Origin: Lentzea flava
GTDB lineage: Bacteria; Actinomycetota; Actinomycetes; Mycobacteriales; Pseudonocardiaceae
Direction: 5' to 3'
DNA length: 64,000 nucleotides
Assembly: GCF_014648475.1 (NCBI RefSeq)
Contig: NZ_BMRE01000001.1
Span: 248,001-312,000 of the forward strand
The position numbers were made by a program, and so were the translations under genes. Every line of letters begins with the position of its first letter. The first letter of the stretch is position 1. Positions 34,404 to 43,217 of this stretch are shown one piece after another. The notes beneath the pieces are model-generated. The model ran no database searches. It was given only the letters and a program-made list of their open reading frames with translations, and was not told where the DNA came from.

Positions 34404-35479
34404 GGCAGGCCGAGGGGTTTCCGCGACCGGAGCCGCCGGAACCACGGCATGGGGTCGCCGTCCTGGGCGGCCCCATCAGGGCGCACGACCGCGTACGTCA
34501 ACGCGTTCACGTGCGGCACGCCCACCGCGATCAGGTTCTCGTGCCTGCCCGCGATCCACATGACGCTGGTGGCGGCGATGTTCGCCACCACGTCGAGGAC
34601 GGGGGCGGGGAAGCGCACCAACGCGGGGCCGCCGGGAAGTTCCGCGATCCCGGCGACGTGGTGCCCGGCCTTCTCCGGGAACAACCTGATCGGCACCGGT
34701 GTCCAGCACTCGGCGTGCTCCACGGCGCGTTCGGCCCTCCGCTGGCGTCGCATCGACGCGAGCAACATCGGGAAGTCCAGCAGCGGGAGAGCCACGAGCG
34801 CGGCCGTGACCAGGCCGGTCGGCGCCAGCGGAGACACGCTGAGCGCGACCAGCACGCCGGCGACCACGAGGGTGACGACGAACATCACCCAGGTCGTCTT
34901 GAAGACCCAGGTCGCGTTGATCACCTGCCGCACCGCCGGGTCGTCCCGGGGACGGCCGAGCGGGCGGTCCAGCCGCTCCTTCGCCCGGTACTCCCCCGTG
35001 CCGACCTCGGCGGGCCGCATCGCCGTGAACCCGGCGGCCCTGATCATCGCCCTGCCCTCGGCGTCCGGACCGCAGACGAAGACCTCTCCCCGGTCCAGCA
35101 CCATGTCCGGCAGGTCGTGGAACGAGCCCTTGAGCACGAGCCCGTCGGCCAGCAGCACGTCCCATGGCTCGTCGTCGTTCTCGGCGACCGCGGCCGGCAG
35201 GCGCCGCCACGGCCCGTCCAGCAGGCCGCTCCGCTTCGCGCGGGTGCCCGCCATCCCGATCAACGGCCCGACCACGGTCATGAGCAGCAGGAACGCCAGC
35301 ACGACGAGCGCGGCCACGTTGCCGGGAGTCATCGGCAGGAAGAAGCAGACGACGAACGTCAGGACCGCGATGAGCGAGTGGATCCGTTGCTCTGCGGGCA
35401 ACCGCGTGTCGCGCAGGATCAGGCGGGTGGACCAGTCGTCGATCGCGGGCACGTCGGTCCGCGGTTCGAGGTAGTTCAC
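34400..35479 (-). CDS. membrane protein, tandem paralogue A
   Basis: 359 residues from GTG. Two hydrophobic hairpins (about residues 35-75 and 190-240), each probably two membrane helices, frame a soluble domain with FVCGPDAEGRAMIRAAG; the C-terminus is a second soluble domain ending with VMWIAGRHENLIAVGVPHV. Not recognised as a named family. It shares NYLEPRTDVP-DDWST, FLPM-GN-AA and GPWR with its upstream neighbour, from which it is separated by 7 bases. Confidence 0.8.
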   Translation of the reverse strand: MNYLEPRTDVPAIDDWSTRLILRDTRLPAEQRIHSLIAVLTFVVCFFLPMTPGNVAALVVLAFLLLMTVVGPLIGMAGTRAKRSGLLDGPWRRLPAAVAENDDEPWDVLLADGLVLKGSFHDLPDMVLDRGEVFVCGPDAEGRAMIRAAGFTAMRPAEVGTGEYRAKERLDRPLGRPRDDPAVRQVINATWVFKTTWVMFVVTLVVAGVLVALSVSPLAPTGLVTAALVALPLLDFPMLLASMRRQRRAERAVEHAECWTPVPIRLFPEKAGHHVAGIAELPGGPALVRFPAPVLDVVANIAATSVMWIAGRHENLIAVGVPHVNALTYAVVRPDGAAQDGDPMPWFRRLRSRKPLGLP

Positions 35480-35486
35480 GACTCCC

Positions 35487-36596
35487 CTAGCGCGGCAGGC
35501 CGCTGAAGTCCGGCTGGCGCAGACGCTGGATCCACGGGACCGGAGCCTCGCGCGGCGTGTCGCTGTCCGGCTGGATCGCCGCGATCGTCAGCACCGGGAG
35601 CCGGGGCAGGCCCACCGCGATCACGTCACCGTGCACGCCCGCGATCCACATGGTGCCCGTGTCGGCGATGTTCGCGATGACGTGCAGGGTCGGGTCGACG
35701 AACTGGACGAGCGCGAGCCGTCCGCCCTCCATGGTCGCGAGGCCGGCCACGACCGAGCCCGGCTTCCACGGGAAGAGCGTGATCGGCACCGAGATCCAGC
35801 GCTGCGCGGCGTGCAGCCCCTTGACCGCGTCGCGGTACCAGCGGCTCAGCTCGATCAGCGACGGCAGCATGAGCAGGGAGAGGACCACGACCAGTCCGCC
35901 GACGACGAGCCCGGCCGGGGCGATCGGCCACAGGCTCATCAGCACGATCACCACGCCGATCGCCGCGGGGATGGTGGCGCCCAGCGTCGAGCGGGTGCCC
36001 GCCACCACGCCGGAGAAGGCCTTGAGGACAGCCGGGTCGTCCAGCGGACGGCCGATCTCGTGCGGTTCCGCCGGCTCCTCGGCCACGAACTCGGCAGGCC
36101 GGGTCACCTTGGCGTTCGCCGTGTCGGCGAGGCCCGCGACCCGCACCACCGCCTTGCCGTTCGCGTTCGGTCCGCAGAGGAAGATCTCGCCCCGGTCGCG
36201 TACGACGTCCCGCAGGTCGTCGCCCATGAAGCTCTCGAGCACGACCCCGTCGGGCAGCTGGACGTAGACGGCGTACTTGTCGTCGGGGTGGTTCACCACG
36301 GTCGCCGGGCACTGCCGCCACGGCTCTTCCAGCAGTCCCCTGCGCACCGGCAGGGTCTCGACCCGGTGCATCACCGGGCCGATCGCACCCAACAACAAGA
36401 ACAGCGACAACACCACGATCGCCGCGATGTTGCCGACCTCCATGGGCAGGAACAGGCAGCCCACGAGCCCGGCGAGCGCCACCAGCGCGATGATCGACAG
36501 CGTGCGCCGCACGAGCCCGAGCTCCTGCAGGATGAGGCCGGTGGACCAGTCGTCCTTCGCGGGCACGTCCGTCCGCGGTTCCAGGTACTTCAGCAC
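35487..36596 (-). CDS. membrane protein, tandem paralogue B
   Basis: 369 residues, start TTG or ATG-like position giving MLKYLEPRTDVPAKDDWST. Same four-helix layout as paralogue A, with GEIFLCGPNANGKAVVRVAG and the C-terminal TMWIAGVHGDVIAVGLPR matching A position by position. Tandem duplication with moderate divergence. Family unknown; the soluble parts face the same side and may form a dimeric assembly of A with B (inference). Confidence 0.8.
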   Translation of the reverse strand: MLKYLEPRTDVPAKDDWSTGLILQELGLVRRTLSIIALVALAGLVGCLFLPMEVGNIAAIVVLSLFLLLGAIGPVMHRVETLPVRRGLLEEPWRQCPATVVNHPDDKYAVYVQLPDGVVLESFMGDDLRDVVRDRGEIFLCGPNANGKAVVRVAGLADTANAKVTRPAEFVAEEPAEPHEIGRPLDDPAVLKAFSGVVAGTRSTLGATIPAAIGVVIVLMSLWPIAPAGLVVGGLVVVLSLLMLPSLIELSRWYRDAVKGLHAAQRWISVPITLFPWKPGSVVAGLATMEGGRLALVQFVDPTLHVIANIADTGTMWIAGVHGDVIAVGLPRLPVLTIAAIQPDSDTPREAPVPWIQRLRQPDFSGLPR

Positions 36597-36607
36597 CAGC
36601 CCCCCAG

Positions 36608-37441
36608 CTATGCCTTGGCGGCCACCTCACGAATCAGGTTGGCGAGTTCGTCCGGCCGCTCCAGGGGAAGCATATGTCCGGCATCGGCCAGAACGACCGA
36701 GGTACCACCGAACTTCACCGCGTCCGTCTCCGGCACGAGCCGGTCCTCGTCCCCCACGACGGCGACGACCGCCTTCTCCTTGGCCACGGTCAGCCCTGCC
36801 TCGCGGTCGTACCGGTCCACCGCGGGCCGGAACAGCGCCACGGTCTCCGGCCACTGCCCCCACACCATGTCCGCGGTCAGCTCGACGTCCTCGTCGTTCG
36901 GCTGGTCCCCGAAGAGCCACCACCGCAGTCCCGCGGTCTTGGTGGGCTCGATCTTCTCCCGCACGGCCCGCACGATCGGCCCGAACGCCCGTTCCAGCTC
37001 CCTGACGAGCTTCCCCACCGCCTTCGGCCACGCGAGCGACGTCTCACTGCGCCCGCTCGCCGCCGTGGACACGAACACGTTGCCCAGCACCCGCTGCCGG
37101 AAGAGCCGCGGCCTGCGCTCGGCCATCGCCAGCGCCGCCATGCCGCCCATCGAGTGCCCGGCGATCACGACCTGCCCCTGCGGCACCGCGCGCTCGATCA
37201 GCTCCCCCAGATCGTCGCCGAGCTGCTCGATCGTCGCGGTCTCCTTGGTGGCCGCGGCCGACTTGCCGTGCCCGCGGTGGTCGTAGGCGATGACCTGGAA
37301 GTCCTGGCTCAGCGCCGCCACGACCTTGTGCCAGCTGCGGTGGTCGAGCGCGTAGCCGTGCGCCAGCACGACCGTCACCGATGCATCGGGGTCGCCCGTG
37401 CGCACCACGTTGAGCTCGGTCCCGTCCTCCAGCCGCACCAT
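36608..37441 (-). CDS. alpha/beta hydrolase
   Basis: 277 residues. Oxyanion region LAHGYALDHRSW, DHRGHGKS, nucleophile AGHSMGGMAALAM (Ser about 101), acid Asp in VVGDEDRLVPE and His in DAGHMLPLERP: complete triad. The substrate is unknown; the type covers esterases and lipases of small hydrophobic compounds. ATG 37441 has the RBS AAAGGA 5 bases upstream, and this RBS lies inside a 19-bp hairpin. Separated from the upstream SDR gene by 62 bases. Confidence 0.92.
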   Translation of the reverse strand: MVRLEDGTELNVVRTGDPDASVTVVLAHGYALDHRSWHKVVAALSQDFQVIAYDHRGHGKSAAATKETATIEQLGDDLGELIERAVPQGQVVIAGHSMGGMAALAMAERRPRLFRQRVLGNVFVSTAASGRSETSLAWPKAVGKLVRELERAFGPIVRAVREKIEPTKTAGLRWWLFGDQPNDEDVELTADMVWGQWPETVALFRPAVDRYDREAGLTVAKEKAVVAVVGDEDRLVPETDAVKFGGTSVVLADAGHMLPLERPDELANLIREVAAKA

Positions 37442-37446
37442 CGGAT

Positions 37447-37497
37447 TCCTTTCGCCGTGTCGTCTGTTCGTCCTAACGAGACAACACGGCGAAAGGA
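37447..37497 (-). promoter_or_regulatory. 19-bp RNA hairpin that sequesters the hydrolase RBS
   Basis: The arms at 37479-37497 and 37447-37465 are complementary over 19 bases with a single U-G wobble in the leftward transcript; the loop is 13 bases. The 3' arm ends in AAAGGA, the RBS of the hydrolase. It begins 6 bases after the SDR stop. No U-run follows, so a terminator is less likely than translational control or a very long repressor dyad. Confidence 0.7.
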
Positions 37498-37503
37498 CAC
37501 GGT

Positions 37504-38292
37504 CTAGACCCTTCCGAGCACCACATCGGGCGGGAGCTGGCCGCCGCCCACGCCCGGCACGCCGCGGAACTTGTAGGCAGAGGCCTGCCCGCCCGGCTGG
37601 ATGATCCAGGCCTCCCCCGGTGCTCCTTCCGCGAGCACCTCCTGCACCGCCTCCGCGATGTCGTCCGGCGTCAGCAACGGGAACTCGACGGCGTCGAACT
37701 CCTCCTTCGCGGCACCGAGCAGCAGCGTGTCCACGAACCCGGGACACAGCGCGGTGACGACGATCCCGTCGTCGGCCAGCGCCCGCCCGGCAGCCCGCGC
37801 GTAGCCGACGACCGCGTGCTTGGTCAGCGTGTACAACGGATCCGCCGGCATGGCGGCGAGTCCGGCCAGCGACGCGGTGATCACGATCTTGCCGCCGCCC
37901 TGGCGCCGCAACGCGGGCACGGCGGCGCAGAGCCCGAACACGACGTGGTCGACGTTGACCCCGACCAGCTTCCGGTACCGCTCCACGTCCAGCGCGTCGT
38001 CCACACCGGCCTGCCCGCCGCCGACACCGGCGTTGAGGTGCACGACGTCGAGCCGTCCGAGCTCCTTCTCGACCTGCTCGACGACCGACGGCATCACCGC
38101 GGGATCCGTGACGTCACCGGCGATCGCGATGCCGCCGGCGGAGGAGGCGACGCGTTGCGCCCCGGCCGCGTCGAGGTCCACCACCGCCACCCGTGCGCCG
38201 AGCTTCGCGAGGCGTCGCACGACGGCGGCGCCGATTCCGCCCGCACCGCCGGTGACCAACGCGACCTGACCGGTCAAGTCCACAGTGGACAA
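37504..38292 (-). CDS. short-chain dehydrogenase/reductase
   Basis: 262 residues, classical SDR. Cofactor loop TGGAGGIGAA (about 14-23), NAG motif LNAGVGG, catalytic Ser in ITASLAG and YTLTK (Tyr, Lys about 156-160). Acidic VVDLDAAG after strand 2 suggests NAD(H). Start TTG 38292 has GGAG upstream. It oxidises or reduces an alcohol/ketone; substrate unknown. It lies 10 bases downstream of the M20 peptidase gene, so the two are likely co-transcribed. Confidence 0.93.
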   Translation of the reverse strand: MSTVDLTGQVALVTGGAGGIGAAVVRRLAKLGARVAVVDLDAAGAQRVASSAGGIAIAGDVTDPAVMPSVVEQVEKELGRLDVVHLNAGVGGGQAGVDDALDVERYRKLVGVNVDHVVFGLCAAVPALRRQGGGKIVITASLAGLAAMPADPLYTLTKHAVVGYARAAGRALADDGIVVTALCPGFVDTLLLGAAKEEFDAVEFPLLTPDDIAEAVQEVLAEGAPGEAWIIQPGGQASAYKFRGVPGVGGGQLPPDVVLGRV

Positions 38293-38302
38293 AACACTCT
38301 CC

Positions 38303-39628
38303 TCAGCTGTTGCGCAGGAAACGGTCGAGAACCCGGACGCCGAACTTCAGCGCGTCCACCGGCACGCGCTCGTCCACGCCGTGGAAGAGCCCGGAGAAGT
38401 CGAGGTCCGCCGGGAGCTTCAGCGGGGCGAAGCCGAAGTTGCGGATGCCGAGCTGCTGGAACGACTTGGCGTCGGTGCCGCCGGAGAGCATGTACGGCAG
38501 CACGCGGGCGCCGGGGTCCTCGGCGATGATCGACGCCGTCATCGCGTCGACCAGGGCGCCGTCGAACGTCGTCTCCACCGGCGGCAGGCCGATCCACTCG
38601 CGTTCGACGTCCGGGCCGAGCAGCTCGGCGAGCTCGCGGTCGAACGCCTCCTCGCGGCCGGGCAGGATCCGGCAGTCGACGGTCGCCTCCGCCGTCGACG
38701 GGATCACGTTCGCCTTGTAGCCCGCCGACAGCATGGTCGGGTTGGCGGTGTCGCGGATCGTCGCGCCGATCATCCGCGACAGGGCGCCGAGCTTGCCGAT
38801 CGAGCCCTCGATGTCGTCGTCCGGGAAGTCGAGCCCGGTGATCTCGCTGACGCCGTCGAGGAACTCGCGCACCGACGGCCGGATGATCACCGGCCACTGG
38901 TGCTGGTCCAGCCTCGTGACGGCGGCGGCGAGCTTCGCGACCGCGTTGTCGCGGTGGATCATGCTGCCGTGGCCCGCGGTCCCCTTGACCCGCAGCTTCA
39001 GCCAGCGGATGCCCTTCTCTGCGGTCTCCACGAGGTAGGCGCGAACGTCGTCCTTGAGCGTGATCGAGAACCCGCCGACCTCGCTGATCGCCTCGGTGAC
39101 GCCCTCGAACAGCTCTGGCCGGTTCTCCACCAGCCACTTCGCGCCGAAGAGACCACCGGCCTCCTCGTCGGCGAGGAACGCGAACACGATGTCGCGCGGC
39201 GGCACCACTCCTTCCCGCTTGAAGTGCCGGGCGAGGGCGAGCGTCATGCCGCACATGTCCTTCATGTCGACCGCGCCGCGTCCCCACACGTAGCCGTCCT
39301 GCACGGCACCGGAGAACGGGTGCACCGACCACTCGGAGGCGTCGGCGGGCACGACGTCGAGGTGACCGTGCACCAGCAGCGCGCCACGACCGGGATCCGC
39401 ACCGGCCAGCCGCGCGATCACGTTGCCGCGGCCCTTCGCGCCCGACTCGACGTAGGTGGTCTCGTACCCGGCCTCGGACAGCTTCTCGGCCACCCACTCG
39501 GCGGCCTTGCGCTCGCCCACCAGCGTCGCGGGATCACCCGTGTTCGTGGTGTCGATCCTGATCAGCTCGCTGACCAGGGTGACCGCCTCGTCCTCTGCCA
39601 GTGCCAGTGCGTTCCCCAATGTGCTCAC
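38303..39628 (-). CDS. M20 family metallopeptidase / deacylase
   Basis: 441 residues. Di-zinc site: LLVHGHLDVVP (His and Asp), GRGAVDMKDMCG (bridging Asp), FLADEEAGG (catalytic Glu pair) and a C-terminal His in LFHGVDERVP. The inserted dimerisation domain (about 195-310; KGTAGHGSMIHRDNA) is present. The family includes carboxypeptidases, dipeptidases and N-acyl amino acid deacylases; this one resembles the ArgE/DapE/CPG2 branch used for acyl amino acids. GTG start; shares an operon with the SDR. Confidence 0.9.
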   Translation of the reverse strand: MSTLGNALALAEDEAVTLVSELIRIDTTNTGDPATLVGERKAAEWVAEKLSEAGYETTYVESGAKGRGNVIARLAGADPGRGALLVHGHLDVVPADASEWSVHPFSGAVQDGYVWGRGAVDMKDMCGMTLALARHFKREGVVPPRDIVFAFLADEEAGGLFGAKWLVENRPELFEGVTEAISEVGGFSITLKDDVRAYLVETAEKGIRWLKLRVKGTAGHGSMIHRDNAVAKLAAAVTRLDQHQWPVIIRPSVREFLDGVSEITGLDFPDDDIEGSIGKLGALSRMIGATIRDTANPTMLSAGYKANVIPSTAEATVDCRILPGREEAFDRELAELLGPDVEREWIGLPPVETTFDGALVDAMTASIIAEDPGARVLPYMLSGGTDAKSFQQLGIRNFGFAPLKLPADLDFSGLFHGVDERVPVDALKFGVRVLDRFLRNS

Positions 39629-39647
39629 CCCGTCTTCCTACCACCAG

Positions 39648-40538
39648 TCAGAAGACAGACCACCCCGTGAGAGTGGTGAATTGGTCCAGCGCGTCGACCC
39701 CGGCGACGGAGTTGCCGCGCGCGTCCAATGCCGGGCTCCAGACGCAGATCGCGCACTTCCCCGGGACGACGGCGATGATCCCGCCGCCGACACCGCTCTT
39801 GCCGGGCAGGCCGACCCGGTAGGCGAACTGGCCGGCCGCGTCGTAGGTGCCGCAGGTGAGCATCACGGCGTTGACCCGCTTCGCGCCCCTCACGCCCAGC
39901 AGGCGCGTGCCGTCGTTGCGGACGCCGTGGCGTGCCAGGAAGAGCGTCGACCGTGCGAGGTCGGCGCAGCTCATCGCGATCGAGCACTGGCGGACGTACT
40001 CGTGCAGCACGACGTCGACGGAGTTGCGGATGTTGCCGTAGGAGGCCATGAAGTGCGCGAGCGCGCGGTTGCGGTCGGAGTGGTCGAGCTCGGACTTCGC
40101 GACCTCCGGATCCACGTCCAGCGAGGGATTGCCGCTCTCCTGCCGCAGGAACTCGAGCAGCCGGTCGGAGGCGCCGAAGCCGAGGTGGTCGGTGACGACG
40201 AGCGCGCCGGCGTTGATGAACGGGTTGCGTGGGATGCCCTGCTCGGTCTCCAGCTGGACCAGCGAGTTGAACGGCGATCCGGACGGCTCGCGGCCGACGC
40301 GGGACCAGACGTCGTCGTTCTGCGCCAGGGCCAGAGCCAGCATGAACGCCTTGGAGATGCTCTGGATGGAGAACGGTGTGCGGTAGTCCCCCGCGCCGAA
40401 GACCTCGCCGTCCAGTGTCGCGACGGCGAGGCCGAAGGCGTGCGGGTCGATCCTGGCCAGTGCCGGGATGTAGTCGGCTACTGCGCCACCCGGCGTGACC
40501 TCGGCGGCAATGCGGTCCACCAGCTGTTGGAGCTCCAT
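39648..40538 (-). CDS. glsA: glutaminase
   Basis: 296 residues, close to the usual 305. Serine-dependent beta-lactamase-like fold with SIQSISKAF (catalytic Ser-x-x-Lys, about 57-65), NPFINAGALVV (Asn), CGTYDAAGQFAYRVGLPGKSGVGGGI near the C-terminus (Tyr and Val gate). Hydrolyses L-glutamine to glutamate and ammonia in the cytoplasm. Follows the M20 gene's upstream side by 19 bases and may be the first gene of that operon. Confidence 0.95.
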   Translation of the reverse strand: MELQQLVDRIAAEVTPGGAVADYIPALARIDPHAFGLAVATLDGEVFGAGDYRTPFSIQSISKAFMLALALAQNDDVWSRVGREPSGSPFNSLVQLETEQGIPRNPFINAGALVVTDHLGFGASDRLLEFLRQESGNPSLDVDPEVAKSELDHSDRNRALAHFMASYGNIRNSVDVVLHEYVRQCSIAMSCADLARSTLFLARHGVRNDGTRLLGVRGAKRVNAVMLTCGTYDAAGQFAYRVGLPGKSGVGGGIIAVVPGKCAICVWSPALDARGNSVAGVDALDQFTTLTGWSVF

Positions 40539-40563
40539 GCCGCCAATCCCATCACGGGACCGA

Positions 40564-41157
40564 TCAAGCCACCGGGAAGGTGTAGAAGGCGGTGTTCTGA
40601 CCGGCCTTGACCGTGCACGGGACCGTGATGGTGCCGAGCCACGTCGGAGAGCCGTCCGCCTGGCGCGGCGTGAGCTTCAGCGTCGCGTTGCCGAGCGAGA
40701 TCGTGGCCGTGCCGGCGTTGGCGAGCGTCATCGCCGGAAACGTGCCGGTCGCCGTGACGTCGAACGTGCCGCCGGAGGGAACCGGGGTGTACGGAATGGT
40801 CGACACCGACGTCAGCGTCTGGGTGGCGCTGCCGTTGGTCACCGGCACGTTGCTGGTCATCGTGCCGTCGACCGACTTCGCACCGAGCCAGTTCAGCGTG
40901 GTGGTGGCGTCCTCCGACACCGTGCTCTTGACCGTGGTGTGGGACTCGGCGGTGGGCACACCGACCGTGGCCGAGTCGGGCAGGTCCGCGGAGCTGACCG
41001 TGGTCGGCATGTCCTGCGCACCGATGATCGAGAAGTTGCAGGAGTAGGTGATGTTCAGCTCGGCGGTCGCGGCCGAACTGGTGCCGGCCGTCGCCACGCT
41101 CAGCGCTCCGGTAGCCAGAACGCAGGCAGCGGCGCGTGCGAAAAGTCCGGTCTTCAT
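40564..41157 (-). CDS. secreted DUF6801 domain protein
   Basis: 197 residues. Sec signal peptide (residues 1-30, cleavage near SSAA-TA), then AELNITYSCNFSIIGAQDMPTTV, the opening of the DUF6801 beta-sandwich, and a second Cys in ITVPCTVKAGQ that probably pairs with the first. The family is actinobacterial, extracellular and uncharacterised. A perfect palindrome (41208-41225) lies in its promoter region. Confidence 0.85.
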   Translation of the reverse strand: MKTGLFARAAACVLATGALSVATAGTSSAATAELNITYSCNFSIIGAQDMPTTVSSADLPDSATVGVPTAESHTTVKSTVSEDATTTLNWLGAKSVDGTMTSNVPVTNGSATQTLTSVSTIPYTPVPSGGTFDVTATGTFPAMTLANAGTATISLGNATLKLTPRQADGSPTWLGTITVPCTVKAGQNTAFYTFPVA

Positions 41158-41207
41158 CTGCAGGGACCTCCATCAGTACGACATTGAACTGCAAGAAGGC
41201 GGTGTTG

Positions 41208-41225
41208 CTTTACTCGTGAGTAAAG
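41208..41225. promoter_or_regulatory. palindromic operator candidate upstream of the DUF6801 gene
   Basis: CTTTACTC-GT-GAGTAAAG, perfect 8-base arms, 51 bases before the DUF6801 start. The TTTACT...AGTAAA form is typical of TetR-family operators of lipid-metabolism regulators in actinobacteria (family knowledge); no TetR gene is adjacent. Confidence 0.65.
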
Positions 41226-41301
41226 TAGTCACGAGGCATTCCGCAATGCAAGAGAAAACCCGCTTTTGTCACTCGCGTACGAATTGACCGGAAGCGATTT
41301 A

Positions 41302-42459
41302 TCAGTCCCGATCCAATAAATAGTGGGCGCGCAGCGCGAGCTCGAGCGTGAACCGCTCCTCGGCGTCGTGCATTCGGTCGCCGAACAGTTCGTCCAATTG
41401 GTTCACCCGGTAGCGAACCGTCTGCGGGTGCACCTGCAGCCGGGCGGCCACCTCGGGCGCGCCGCCGCGTGCCGACAGCCAGACGAGCAACGTTTCGGCG
41501 AGCTTCGTGCGCTGCCGGTCGGTCAGCGGGGCCAGCGGCGCCAGCGCCCGTTCGGCCAGCTGCCGGGCCAGGACCTCGTCCGCCAGCACGGTCAGCTCGA
41601 CCAGATGATCGGCGCAGTCGAGCACGGGCCGGTCCGGCAGGACCTTCTCCTTCGCGAGCGCCAGCACCCGGCGGGCGCAGGCCAGCGACTTGCGCGCGTC
41701 GGCGGGCGCGACCGGCACCCCGACCGCGGCCCGCCAGCCCGGCAACGCCCCGCGGACCCACCGCGAGACCGCCGCCGGGTTCGGCACCAGCAGGTACGGC
41801 GTCGCGTCCTCGAAGTTGACCAGCACGTCCGGCGGCAGGTCGTCGGCCGGTGCGGCAGACGGCTCAAGCGCTACCGCGCACAGTCGGTCGGGCATCGGCC
41901 AGGCCGCCGCCTGCGCCGCGTCGAGCACCGCCTGCCAGTTGCTCGCCGGATCGCCGACCAGCAGCTCCATCAGCTTGCGCCGCTTGCGTTCCAGCGTTCC
42001 CGCCGCGCTCGCCTGCGCGGCCGCGTACCCCTCGACCGACAAGCTGACGAGCTCGTCGACGTGGGCGATCATCGCCTCGCCCAGCACGGACATGAGGTGC
42101 AGCGACAGCTCGCGCCGTTCGGCGAACGCGCACACGTGCCGCCACGCCACCCGCGCACCGATCCGGTACGCCGCCTGCAGGCTGTCCAGGCTGCGCCCGG
42201 ACTTGAACTCCCACGCTCCCAGCTTGCGGTGGATGTCGTCGTGCGGATCGCCGGCGGAATCCGGATCGGCGATCCTGTCGACGAACTTCACCAGCGCCTG
42301 TCGAATACCGTCGACGACGTTGTCCCTGAACTGGCTGTATTCGGGAATCGATTTCTCGATCGCTTCGAAAATGCTCACCGAGACGGGGGCGACTTCCATT
42401 CGGAGCAACGGTGCCAGCTCCCGCGGGACCGATCTGCGTGGATCGTCCAGCTGAGTCAT
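41302..42459 (-). CDS. PucR-type transcriptional regulator
   Basis: 385 residues. N-terminal helical sensor-like domain (RsbRD-like, about 20-170; SLDSLQAAYRIGARVAWRHV), a GGDEF-like middle, and the PucR C-terminal helix-turn-helix TLLVWLSARGGAPEVAARLQVHPQTVRYRVNQLDELFGD (here given in its two halves: the sensor of repetition is ARLQVHPQTVRYRVNQL). These regulators activate purine, amino acid or secondary metabolic genes. Its target may be the adjacent DUF6801 or GAP gene (inference). Confidence 0.88.
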   Translation of the reverse strand: MTQLDDPRRSVPRELAPLLRMEVAPVSVSIFEAIEKSIPEYSQFRDNVVDGIRQALVKFVDRIADPDSAGDPHDDIHRKLGAWEFKSGRSLDSLQAAYRIGARVAWRHVCAFAERRELSLHLMSVLGEAMIAHVDELVSLSVEGYAAAQASAAGTLERKRRKLMELLVGDPASNWQAVLDAAQAAAWPMPDRLCAVALEPSAAPADDLPPDVLVNFEDATPYLLVPNPAAVSRWVRGALPGWRAAVGVPVAPADARKSLACARRVLALAKEKVLPDRPVLDCADHLVELTVLADEVLARQLAERALAPLAPLTDRQRTKLAETLLVWLSARGGAPEVAARLQVHPQTVRYRVNQLDELFGDRMHDAEERFTLELALRAHYLLDRD

Positions 42460-42517
42460 CCTCGCGAGTGTAGGACGAAAACGAAACGCGGTCGTTCAGC
42501 CAACTGGACCAAGTGGT

Positions 42518-43186
42518 TCACAGGAAGAACAGCCGTGCGACGGCATCGCGTGCCACCAGAAATCCCGCGATGCCGAGGATCCAGCCGGTCGTGCTCGCGC
42601 CCTTCTCCGCGAACCACGTGCTGATGCGGGTGAGGAACGGTTCGATCCGGCTCCTGAGGGCGAGCCTGCCGCCGAGGAGCAGCACCGCCGGCACGATCAT
42701 GACCAGGCAGTACCCGGCAAGCAGCAGCCCGATCTGGGCAGGGCCGAGGTCCGCGGCGCTCATCATGCCGATCGCGCCCAGGTACGGCAGCATCGTCGCG
42801 AGCTCGACGACGCCCGCCAGCACGGCGATGCCCGCGAGGGCGGCGGCCGACCCGTTGGCGTTGAGCCGGTTCTGCCACTTCCCCGTGTTGACCTTCTTCT
42901 TGCTGTCGAACCGGAAGCTGATCGCGAACAGGAACACGCCGATCACCAGCTGGATCCACAACGCGACCTTGCCGTCGAGGTGGTCGACCACCTGCGAGGC
43001 GCCGAGCACGATCAGCACGCCGACCACGAAGTAGAAGATCGTGATCGTGCCGAGGTACACGCCGAACCTGCTGAGCCTCAGGCGCCCCGGCGTGAGCATC
43101 AGCCAGATCGGGATGAACAGCGTCCCGATGCTCGTCGAGTCCAGCAGCGCCAGCCCGGCCAGCGCGGCCACCAGTCCTGGCGTCAT
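42518..43186 (-). CDS. GAP (Sap) family membrane protein
   Basis: 222 residues from ATG 43186; six hydrophobic helices (TPGLVAALAGLALLDS, IFYFVVGVLIVLGA, LWIQLVIGVFLFAIS, AGIAVLAGVVELATMLPYL, LAGYCLVMIVPAVLLLGG, GWILGIAGFLVARDA). ALLDSTSIGTLFIPIWLML is the GAP-family opening; the family includes mycobacterial Sap/GAP proteins that help move glycolipids to the cell surface. A TTG start at 43198 is possible. A short palindrome, CACGATCGTG, lies 21 bases upstream. Confidence 0.87.
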   Translation of the reverse strand: MTPGLVAALAGLALLDSTSIGTLFIPIWLMLTPGRLRLSRFGVYLGTITIFYFVVGVLIVLGASQVVDHLDGKVALWIQLVIGVFLFAISFRFDSKKKVNTGKWQNRLNANGSAAALAGIAVLAGVVELATMLPYLGAIGMMSAADLGPAQIGLLLAGYCLVMIVPAVLLLGGRLALRSRIEPFLTRISTWFAEKGASTTGWILGIAGFLVARDAVARLFFL

Positions 43187-43206
43187 CCGTTCCCCCAAGT
43201 TTTTAG

Positions 43207-43216
43207 CACGATCGTG
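43207..43216. promoter_or_regulatory. short palindrome upstream of the GAP gene
   Basis: TAGCACGATCGTGATA has a perfect 10-base core CACGATCGTG and one outer mismatch; size and symmetry are TetR-like. It is 20 bases before the GAP start codon. Confidence 0.5.
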
Positions 43217-43217
43217 A

